Shown: piece by piece, positions 53,532-61,558 of the stretch
Position numbering within the stretch: the stretch's first letter is position 1
Layout: each line of letters starts with the position of its first letter
DNA from: Devosia sp.
GTDB lineage: Bacteria > Pseudomonadota > Alphaproteobacteria > Rhizobiales > Devosiaceae
Reading direction: 5' to 3'
DNA length: 64,000 nucleotides
Assembly (NCBI RefSeq): GCF_028290625.1
Contig: NZ_JAQGJM010000008.1
Coordinates: forward strand, 267,578 to 331,577
Notes under the pieces: generated by a model
What the model saw: only the letters and a program-made list of their open reading frames with translations
What the model was told of the DNA's origin: nothing
The model's database searches: none
Made by a program: the position numbers and the translations under genes

Positions 53532-54601
53532 TGCGGATTGTGCTGGCTCTGCTTTTCGCGTTGAGCGCCGGCCCGGCCATGGCGCAATTGTCGACGTCGC
53601 CCGGCGAGGTGATGCGCGGCGCGGTCAACAACTTCATCCGCCCGGCGATGACCGATTTCGGCGGCAAGGCCGATGCACTGAGCACTGCCGTGGCCCAACT
53701 TTGCGCCACGCCATCGCAAGCCAATCTGAGCGCCGTCGACACCGCCTTTGCTAATACCGCGCTCGCGTTCGGCCGGATCGAAGCGATCCGCGTCGGACCG
53801 ATCATGGAGGAAAACCGCTCCGAGCGTCTGCTGTTCTGGCCCGACCGCAAGGGTATCGCCCTCAAGCAAGTGCAGGCCATTCTGTCGAGCCAGGACGAGA
53901 GTGCGACCTCGCCGGATACTCTGCGCAGCAAGAGCGTGGCCGTGCAGGGGCTGACGGCGCTGGAATTCGTGCTTTACGGCATCGGATTCGACACGCTGAA
54001 AACCGCCGATGGCGCCTTCCGGTGCCAGTACGGCTCGGCCATTGCCCAGAGCGTTGCCGGCGTCGCCAATGAACTGGTTGCCGCCTGGAATGCCGAGGAC
54101 GGCATTGCGCTGCACCTGATGAAGCCGGACGCCACGTTCACCGATTTCCGCACGCCCATCGAGGCGCAGGAGGAGCTGGTCGGCATCCTGTCGCATGGCA
54201 TCGAGGCGGTGCGCGATACGCGGCTCAATCCATTCCTCGCCAAGGGCGATGCCACCGCCAAGCCCAAGCTGGCGCTGTTCTGGCGCTCCGGCCTGACCGT
54301 GCCGATGATCCGCGCCAATATCGATGGCCTGCAATCGCTGTTCGCGCTCTCCGGCATCAGCGGCGGCGTGCCAAACGACAAGGCGGATTTGCCAATCGCC
54401 ATCGCCGCCGAGTTCGCCAATGCCGATGTCGCGCTGGACCTCGTAACCGAACCTGTCGAAGCCGCTGTCGCCGATCCCACCCAGGCGCAGGCTTTGGCCG
54501 ACGTCGTCACCGCGACCCAACAGCTTGGCGTGCTGATCGGCGAGCAACTCTCCGCCGCGCTGGGGCTGAGCGTCGGATTTTCCTCCCTAGACGGAGATTG
54601 A
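53531..54601 (+). CDS. Second imelysin-family protein lacking the motif His
   Basis: A 356-residue protein with a signal peptide (MRIVLALLFALSAGPAMA). It has an imelysin-like helical fold with RIEAIRVGPIMEENRSERLLFW and the motif region SVAVQGLTALEFVLYGIG. The usual Gly-x-His-x-x-Glu is Gly140-x-Thr142-x-x-Glu145, so the His is missing. Later segments (FWRSGLTVPMIRANIDGLQ) match the family. It is translationally coupled to the di-haem gene. The loss of His suggests a structural or different metal-site role beside the first imelysin. Confidence 0.85.
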   Translation: MRIVLALLFALSAGPAMAQLSTSPGEVMRGAVNNFIRPAMTDFGGKADALSTAVAQLCATPSQANLSAVDTAFANTALAFGRIEAIRVGPIMEENRSERLLFWPDRKGIALKQVQAILSSQDESATSPDTLRSKSVAVQGLTALEFVLYGIGFDTLKTADGAFRCQYGSAIAQSVAGVANELVAAWNAEDGIALHLMKPDATFTDFRTPIEAQEELVGILSHGIEAVRDTRLNPFLAKGDATAKPKLALFWRSGLTVPMIRANIDGLQSLFALSGISGGVPNDKADLPIAIAAEFANADVALDLVTEPVEAAVADPTQAQALADVVTATQQLGVLIGEQLSAALGLSVGFSSLDGD

Positions 54602-54603
54602 CC

Positions 54604-55695
54604 ATGTGGCAACGGCGGGCATTCCTGAAAGCGGCCGGCGTCGGCTTCGCGGCAAGCCTCATGCCGCAACAGCTTATGGCGCTGGAGCGGAACGAGCTGG
54701 TCTTCGCCTCCTCGGTGCAGACCAAGGCCGGCGGCTATGGCGCCGTGCTGATGGGCGAACGTGGCGATGTCATCACCACGCTGGCGCTGCCGGATCGTGG
54801 CCATGACATCACCGTCAGCTTTGAAGCGGGCAGGGGCGTGGTGTTCGCCCGCCAGCCGGGTACGTTTGCCGTCGTATTCGATCCCGCCGGCAAAGAAGCC
54901 CCGATCACCCTGACCAGTCCCGAGGGCCGCCATTTCTACGGTCACGGCGTGTTCTCGCCCGATGGCAAATTGCTCTACGCCACCGAAAGCGATTTCGAAG
55001 CCGCCAAGGGCGTCATCGGCGTCTATGACACCGTCGGCGGCTACCAGCGCATCTCCGAATTTCCCACCTATGGCACCGGCCCGCACGAATTGCTGCTGAT
55101 GCCCGATGGCAAGACGCTGGTTATCGCCAATGGCGGCATCGAGACCCACCCCGATTACGGCCGCACCGAGCTTAACCTCGATACCATGGACCCTTCCGTG
55201 GCTTTCGTGGACCGCACGACCGGCGAACTCATCGGCCAATTGCGGCTCGATGCCGGCCTGCACCAGCTCTCCATCCGCCACATGGCCATCGATGCGCGCA
55301 GCCGCGTCTGGTTCGGCTGCCAGTTCCGCGGCAGCGCCAGCGCCAGCCCGCAATTGGTCGGCTACGCCACCATGGACGGCGAAATCAAGCTGATCGAACT
55401 TCCCTCCGATACGCTGCTTGATCTGCGCAACTATGTCGGCTCCGTCGCCGCCTCGGCCGATGGCACCACCATCGCCGTATCGTCCCCGGAAGGCGACCTG
55501 CTGGTTGCCATCGACGCCGAAGGCAAGCGCCCGGTGCTGGTCGAAACCCTGCGCAATGGCTGTGGCCTGGCGCCCGATGGCACCGGCTTCGTCGCCAGCA
55601 GCGGCGAAGGCGAGTTGATCGGCATTGCCGGCTCGGGCGAAGCCCGCCGACAGTTCGATTTCATGTTCGACAATCACATGTTGCGGGTAGGGTAG
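54604..55695 (+). CDS. DUF1513 beta-propeller-like exported protein
   Basis: A 363-residue protein with a twin-arginine-like signal (MWQRRAFLKAAGVGFAASLM). Repeated blade-like segments appear (GHDITVSFEAGRGVVFARQPG, GHGVFSPDGKLLYATE, PHELLLMPDGKTLVIANGG, SVAASADGTTIAVSSPEGD), as expected for a WD/YVTN-type seven-blade propeller. DUF1513 genes often close imelysin/DUF1111 operons; the function is unknown. GGAG precedes the ATG at 54604, which lies two bases after the imelysin stop. Its TAG stop abuts a family A repeat. Confidence 0.87.
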   Translation: MWQRRAFLKAAGVGFAASLMPQQLMALERNELVFASSVQTKAGGYGAVLMGERGDVITTLALPDRGHDITVSFEAGRGVVFARQPGTFAVVFDPAGKEAPITLTSPEGRHFYGHGVFSPDGKLLYATESDFEAAKGVIGVYDTVGGYQRISEFPTYGTGPHELLLMPDGKTLVIANGGIETHPDYGRTELNLDTMDPSVAFVDRTTGELIGQLRLDAGLHQLSIRHMAIDARSRVWFGCQFRGSASASPQLVGYATMDGEIKLIELPSDTLLDLRNYVGSVAASADGTTIAVSSPEGDLLVAIDAEGKRPVLVETLRNGCGLAPDGTGFVASSGEGELIGIAGSGEARRQFDFMFDNHMLRVG

Positions 55696-55818
55696 GCCCC
55701 CTCATCCGTCGCTGAGTTTCCCCTTATCCCACGAGGGGAAACTCTGCGGGCGCTTTACACTCGGTGCCACCCCTCTCCCCTCGTGTGAGAGGGTGCCCGA
55801 AGGGCGGGTAAGGGGGGC
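55696..55818. repeat. Family A palindromic repeat, copy A4, filling a convergent gap
   Basis: The element spans exactly the gap between the TAG stop of DUF1513 (55693-55695) and the TAG stop of the minus-strand LacI gene (55819-55821). Both ends read TAG-GCCCCC from their own gene. It has GTTTCCCCTTATCCCACGAG then GGGAAAC, and CCTCTCCCCTCGTGTGAGAGG, followed by GTGCCCGAAGGGCGGG. This copy lacks the TGAAC hairpin seen in A1-A3. It likely ends transcription from both directions. Confidence 0.82.
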
Positions 55819-56841
55819 CTACTTCTCCGCCATCACCGGTCCCGAACTCTCGCGCAACACCAGTTCCACCGGCCATAGTTCGTGGATATCCGCGACCGGC
55901 TTGCCCGACAAAATCTGCAGGATCAGCTCGGCGATCCGCACCCCGGCGGTTCGGATGGACGACCGCGTCGTCGACATGGTCGGATACATGTTGTCGGCAT
56001 TGAGATACGGGAACACGTCGTCATGGGCGATCATGGAGACCTCTTGCCCCAGCGTCAGCCCGGCCTGCCGGATGGCGCGGAATACCCCCAGGGCGGTCAT
56101 CATTGAGCCGGCCAGGAAGGCCGTAGGCCGCGGTCGTAGTTCGAGCATGGCCTGGGCCAGGCGGAACGCGACTTCGTCGGTGAAGGTGGAATTGCCCATC
56201 AGCGCGGGGTCAAAAGACACCCCACGGGCCGACAGGGCGGCCAGATAGCCTAGTTGGCGGTGCTCCGCGAAGGTCTGTCCCTTCATGCCATTGAGCAGGG
56301 CGATGCGCCGGTGCCCAAGATCGAGCAGATGCGAGGTGGCGCGTTCGATGGCGCCGGTATTGTCGATATCGAGCCAAGCCAGCGGCCGGGCGGCATTGGT
56401 GCGGCCGTGCAGCACGAAGGGCAGGCCCAGATCCATCAACAGTTCGGCGCGCTGATCGTTGAGCTTGGGCGATTGCAGGATGACCGCATCGACGCGCTGG
56501 CTGGCGGCGAAGCGGCGATAGGCGGCGATTTCGTCCTGGTAAGTCTCGACCGTCGAGACCAGGATATCGATCTCCTCGGCCGCCAGCCTCTCCCCGACGC
56601 CGCCAAGGAATTCGCTGGAATGCGGGCCGAATTCGGTCGAGGCTCGCAGCACCATGCCGATGGCCCCGGCGCGGCCGGTGGCCAGGCGCAAGGCGCTGGC
56701 ATTGGGGCGGTAGCCCAGCCTCGCAGCGGTCTCGGCAACGCGCAGGCGTGTTGCCTCATTGACCTCGGGATAGCCGTTCAGAGCGCGGCTTACCGTGGTT
56801 TGCGACAGGCCCAGATGTTCAGCGAGATCTTTCAGCCGCAT
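55819..56841 (-). CDS. LacI-family transcriptional repressor (ThuR-like)
   Basis: A 340-residue LacI-type regulator with an N-terminal helix-turn-helix MRLKDLAEHLGLSQTTVSRA followed by LNGYPEVNEATRLRVAETA, and a periplasmic-binding-protein-like effector domain (about 60-330). ATG at 56841 starts exactly at the conserved helix. It is divergent from a thuEFGK-like importer and most likely represses it through the 16-bp palindrome at 57194-57209. The effector is probably trehalose, maltose or another disaccharide, by analogy with ThuR/AglR; this is inference. Confidence 0.87.
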   Translation of the reverse strand: MRLKDLAEHLGLSQTTVSRALNGYPEVNEATRLRVAETAARLGYRPNASALRLATGRAGAIGMVLRASTEFGPHSSEFLGGVGERLAAEEIDILVSTVETYQDEIAAYRRFAASQRVDAVILQSPKLNDQRAELLMDLGLPFVLHGRTNAARPLAWLDIDNTGAIERATSHLLDLGHRRIALLNGMKGQTFAEHRQLGYLAALSARGVSFDPALMGNSTFTDEVAFRLAQAMLELRPRPTAFLAGSMMTALGVFRAIRQAGLTLGQEVSMIAHDDVFPYLNADNMYPTMSTTRSSIRTAGVRIAELILQILSGKPVADIHELWPVELVLRESSGPVMAEK

Positions 56842-57339
56842 TGATTGAAACTGCCCCGGGCCATCATTGAACAGTCGCGCAATGCCGGTAAAACCGGGCG
56901 ATTTGGACTGTCTGAAACTTGCCTTAGGGGCACGCGTCCGCTTTGAACAGCGGTTTCGCGCATCTCCTCCTGGGATCATTCAAAGCGATTTCAAATTTTT
57001 GCGCAAGCCCGGATTTTGGCGTGGTTTTCGTGAGGTACGTTCCTCACCCTGGATTCCGGCAGCAAGCCGAACGTTAGGATTTGCTCCTCTACAAGCCATT
57101 GTAAATAAAAGATAAATTCTGAAAGTCTTAAATTGTCCTGAGAATCTGTGTCACCGCCGCTTGACAGAAATTGTGCGCTCTGGTTGTTTTCTCCCCAAAG
57201 CGCTTTGGGAACTCGAGTGATTTCAGTCACCGATCCGGGGCGCTTTTTGGGGGAGGACTTGCGAAACCTGGTTGGCGCCCATGCGCGGCAGCCGGTTTGG
57301 GCGCTCTCCCTGACTGTTGGTTCATTCGGGAGGATATCT
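56842..57339. promoter_or_regulatory. Control region between LacI gene and thuE-like gene
   Basis: A 498-bp gap with no convincing gene. The AT-rich stretch at 57085-57140 precedes a promoter-like TTGACA (57161-57166), with a weak -10 (TTGTTT, 57184-57189) at 17-base spacing, and then the operator at 57194-57209. A leader of about 130 bases lies before the thuE start, where GGGAGGA provides the ribosome site. Confidence 0.6.
57194..57209. promoter_or_regulatory. LacI-family operator upstream of thuE
   Basis: CCCAAAGCGCTTTGGG is a perfect 16-bp palindrome with a central CG, the usual form of LacI-family operators. It lies just downstream of the predicted -10, where bound repressor would block initiation. 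The adjacent LacI gene is the obvious candidate to bind it. Confidence 0.8.
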
Positions 57340-58605
57340 ATGAAAATCAATAAGTTGCTAGCCGGTCTGCTCGCCAGCGTCACGCTGATTGCCAGCGTTG
57401 CCCAGGCAGCCGAGCTGGCCGTCGTGTCCGGCGATACCGGCAATGGCCTGGCGTTCCTGCAGGAACAGCTCAAGAAGTTCGAGGCTGATACCGGCAACAC
57501 CGTCACCATCGTGCCGATGCCATCCTCGACCACTGACCAGTTCGGCCAGTACAAGCTGTGGCTCGCTGCCGGCAATGCCGATATCGACGTCTACACCACC
57601 GACGTGATCTGGGCTCCCCAGCTCGCCGACCAGTTCCTGGACCTGACCGATGCCGCCAAGGGCGTCGTGGCCGACCATTTCCCCTCGATCATCGAATCCC
57701 AGACCGTGAACGGCAAGCTCGTCGCCATCCCGGCCTATACCGATGCGCCCGCCCTGTTCTACCGCAAGGATCTGCTGGAAAAGTACAGCAAGGAAGTGCC
57801 GAAGACCTGGGCTGAGCTCAAGGCAACTGCCCAGGAAATCCAGGACGGCGAACGCGCCTCCAACCCGGATATCTATGGCTTCGTGTTCCAGGGCAACGCC
57901 TATGAAGGCCTGACCTGCAACGCCCTGGAATGGGTGAAGTCCTATGGCGGCGGCCAGATCGTGGAAGCCGATGGCACCATCTCGATCAACAACCCGCAGG
58001 CTATTGCCGCTCTCGAAGAGATCAAGAGCTTCGTCGGCACCATCTCTCCTGAAGGCAACCTGGCCTATATGGAAGAAGAAAGCCGTGGCGTCTGGCAGCT
58101 CGGAAATGCCGTGTTCATGCGCAACTGGCCTTATGCCTATGCGCTGGGCAATGGCGATGACTCGGCCATCAAGGGCAAGTTCGACGTGGCTCCCCTGCCG
58201 GCTGGCGAAGGCGCCGATGCGCGCTCGGCAGCAACGCTGGGCGGCTGGAACTATGCCGTGTCCAAGTATTCCAAGTCGCCCGACGAGGCGATCAAGCTGG
58301 CGCTCTTCCTGAGCTCCACTGAAGTGCAGAAGAACCGCGCCATCCAGCAGACCAACCTGCCCACGATCGCATCGCTCTATGACGATGCCGACGTGCTCAA
58401 GGCCGCGCCGTTCATGGCCGCCTGGAAGGAAATCTTCCAGAATGCCGTGCCGCGTCCTTCGGCTCCCACCAAGGCCAACTACAACGAAGTGTCGTCCAAG
58501 TTCTGGAGCGCCGTGCACAACACCCTCGCTGGTGACGGCACCGCGGCTGAAAACCTGGAACTGCTCGAAGCCGATCTGAACGACCTCAAGGGCTCCGGCT
58601 GGTAA
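57340..58605 (+). CDS. thuE: Trehalose/maltose-type periplasmic binding protein (ThuE-like)
   Basis: A 421-residue CUT1 binding protein with signal peptide residues 1-23 (LLASVTLIASVAQAAE). The mature sequence contains NTVTIVPMPSSTTDQFGQYK, ADIDVYTTDVIWAPQLADQ and GLTCNALEWVKSYGGGQIV, typical of ThuE/AglE-like trehalose/maltose/alpha-glucoside receptors. ATG at 57340 follows GGGAGGA. It is the first gene of thuEFGK; a strong hairpin follows it. No trehalose-degrading enzymes (thuAB) are seen in the window. Confidence 0.85.
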   Translation: MKINKLLAGLLASVTLIASVAQAAELAVVSGDTGNGLAFLQEQLKKFEADTGNTVTIVPMPSSTTDQFGQYKLWLAAGNADIDVYTTDVIWAPQLADQFLDLTDAAKGVVADHFPSIIESQTVNGKLVAIPAYTDAPALFYRKDLLEKYSKEVPKTWAELKATAQEIQDGERASNPDIYGFVFQGNAYEGLTCNALEWVKSYGGGQIVEADGTISINNPQAIAALEEIKSFVGTISPEGNLAYMEEESRGVWQLGNAVFMRNWPYAYALGNGDDSAIKGKFDVAPLPAGEGADARSAATLGGWNYAVSKYSKSPDEAIKLALFLSSTEVQKNRAIQQTNLPTIASLYDDADVLKAAPFMAAWKEIFQNAVPRPSAPTKANYNEVSSKFWSAVHNTLAGDGTAAENLELLEADLNDLKGSGW

Positions 58606-58625
58606 GCGTCCTCCAACCAAGCCAC

Positions 58626-58665
58626 GCGAAGCGGGCGGCAGGGCTTTCCCCGCCGTCCGCTTTGC
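58626..58665 (+). other. Stem-loop after the thuE-like gene
   Basis: GCGAAGCGGGCGGCAGGG (58626-58643) pairs with CCCCGCCGTCCGCTTTGC (58648-58665), about 17 pairs including two G-T pairs and one mismatch, closing a 4-base loop. It begins 20 bases after the stop. No T run follows. A 12-bp palindrome CTTTGCGCAAAG (58660-58671) overlaps its end. Confidence 0.75.
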
Positions 58666-58702
58666 GCAAAGATAAGCTTAAAACTGGGGAGGAGACTGAA
58701 CG

Positions 58703-59682
58703 ATGGCGACGGACACTCTAGCGCCGCCGATGGCAATGCCCGGCGTAAGAATCAAATCGGAACTGATGCAGCAGCGCGTACGCGCCGCCCGTTGGTTCCT
58801 CCTGCCCATGCTGATCGCATTGGCGGTGGTGGCGGGCTGGCCATTGCTGCGTTCGATCTACTTCTCATTCACCGATGCCTCGCTGAACAACCTGTATGGC
58901 GCCGAATGGGTCGGTTTTAACAATTACCTGCGCTGGACCACGCTCGACAGCGGCAAGACCGTCTATCGCGGTCTGCTGGTCGATCCGAAGTGGTGGGGTG
59001 CCGTCGGCAATACCCTGCGGTTCGCCGCCTATTCGGTCACCTTCGAAGCTATCTTCGGCATGATCGTCGCGCTGGTGCTGAACGCCGAATTCAAGGGCCG
59101 CGGCATCGTCCGCGCCGCCATCCTGATCCCCTGGGCAATTCCGACCATCGTCTCGGCCAAGATGTGGAGCTGGATGCTCAACGACCAGTTCGGCATTCTC
59201 AACGACTTGGGCATGCGCCTGGGCTTGCTGAGCCAGAAAGTCGCCTGGACCGCCAATTCCGATACCGCCATGACGGCGGTGCTGATCGTGGATATCTGGA
59301 AGACCACGCCGTTCATGGCGCTGCTGATCCTGGCCGGCCTGCAGATGATCCCTAAGGATATCTATGAGGCCGCCGAGATCGATGGCGTGCATCCGGTCAA
59401 GCAGTTCTTCCGCATCACGCTGCCCTTGGTGCGGCCTGCTCTCATGGTGGCGATTATCTTCCGCCTGCTCGATGCGCTGCGTATTTTCGACCTGATCTAT
59501 GTGCTGACGCCCAACAGCGACTCCACCAAGACCATGTCCGTGCTGGCGCGCGAGAACCTGTTCGATTTCGACAAGTTCGCCTACGGCTCGGCGATGTCGA
59601 CCCTGTTGTTCCTGATCATCGCCATCCTGACCATTCTCTATATCTGGCTCGGCAAAGTTCGCTTCGACGGGGGAGATCGCTG

Positions 59683-59683
<1 letters not shown>
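58703..59683 (+). CDS. thuF: Disaccharide ABC transporter permease (ThuF-like)
   Basis: A 326-residue MalF-type permease with six predicted helices and the coupling loop EAAEIDGVHPVKQFFRITLP. GGGGAGGAG precedes the ATG. The periplasmic loop after helix 1 (DASLNNLYGAEWVGFNNYLR) is typical of trehalose/maltose permeases. It overlaps the next gene by one base (TGATG). Confidence 0.88.
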
Positions 59684-60528
<845 letters not shown>

Positions 60529-60540
60529 GGAAACACCACA

Positions 60541-61554
60541 ATGGCAAATATTCAACTCCGCAACGTCCGCAAGGCCTTCGGCGCCGTCGAAGTCATCAAG
60601 GGCATCGATCTCGATATCCAGTCCGGCGAATTCATGGTGTTCGTCGGCCCGTCGGGTTGTGGCAAATCCACGCTGCTGCGCCTCGTGGCGGGCCTCGAAG
60701 ACATCACCTCGGGCGAATTGTCGTTCGACGGCAAGATCGTCAATGGCCTGGCCCCGTCCAAGCGCGGCATCGCCATGGTGTTCCAGTCCTATGCGCTCTA
60801 TCCGCACATGACGGTCTACGCCAACATGGCCTTCGGCATGCAGCTGCAGGGCGGCGGCAAGGAAGAGATCAAGAAGCGCGTCGAAGCGGCGGCCGAACTG
60901 CTGCAGATCACGCCTTATCTCGCCCGGTTGCCCAAGCAGCTCTCCGGCGGCCAGCGCCAGCGCGTCGCCATCGGCCGCGCCATCGTGCGCGATCCGAAAG
61001 TGTTCCTGTTCGACGAGCCGCTCTCCAACCTCGATGCTGCGCTGCGCGTTGCCACCCGGCTCGAGATCGCAAAACTCCATCACGACATGCACAACGTCAC
61101 CATGGTCTATGTGACGCACGATCAGGTCGAAGCGATGACGCTCGCCGATCGCATCTGCGTGCTGCGCGATGGGCTGGTCGAGCAGGTCGGCACGCCGCTG
61201 GAACTTTACGAAAACCCGCAATCGCTGTTCGTCGCCGGTTTCATCGGCTCGCCGAAGATGAACTTCCTTACCGGCAAGTTCGCCGAACCCTTCAAGGCCA
61301 AGACTATCGGCGCCCGTTCCGAGCACCTCGAGGTCAAGAGCAATGGCTCAGGCCTCTGGAAGGGGGAGGTGATCCACTCGGAAAACCTCGGCTCGGACAG
61401 CTATATCTATGTCAATGTCGGCTCCGATGAGCCGCTGATCGTGCGCGAGAACGGCACCGCCCTGCACCAGGCCGGCGACGTCTTGAGCGTTGGCCTCATC
61501 GAAGGCGAAAAGCTGCACAAATTCGACGCCGTCGGCAAGCCGTTCGACGCGTAA
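60541..61554 (+). CDS. thuK: Disaccharide ABC transporter ATP-binding protein (ThuK-like)
   Basis: A 337-residue CUT1 ATPase with Walker [10 protein letters not shown] (residues 36-44), Q-loop [20 protein letters not shown], signature [15 protein letters not shown] and Walker [14 protein letters not shown]. The C-terminal regulatory domain begins around residue 235 ([12 protein letters not shown]). It closes the thuEFGK-like operon and its stop is four bases from the stop of the convergent efflux gene. Confidence 0.9.
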   Translation: MANIQLRNVRKAFGAVEVIKGIDLDIQSGEFMVFVGPSGCGKSTLLRLVAGLEDITSGELSFDGKIVNGLAPSKRGIAMVFQSYALYPHMTVYANMAFGMQLQGGGKEEIKKRVEAAAELLQITPYLARLPKQLSGGQRQRVAIGRAIVRDPKVFLFDEPLSNLDAALRVATRLEIAKLHHDMHNVTMVYVTHDQVEAMTLADRICVLRDGLVEQVGTPLELYENPQSLFVAGFIGSPKMNFLTGKFAEPFKAKTIGARSEHLEVKSNGSGLWKGEVIHSENLGSDSYIYVNVGSDEPLIVRENGTALHQAGDVLSVGLIEGEKLHKFDAVGKPFDA

Positions 61555-61558
61555 AATC

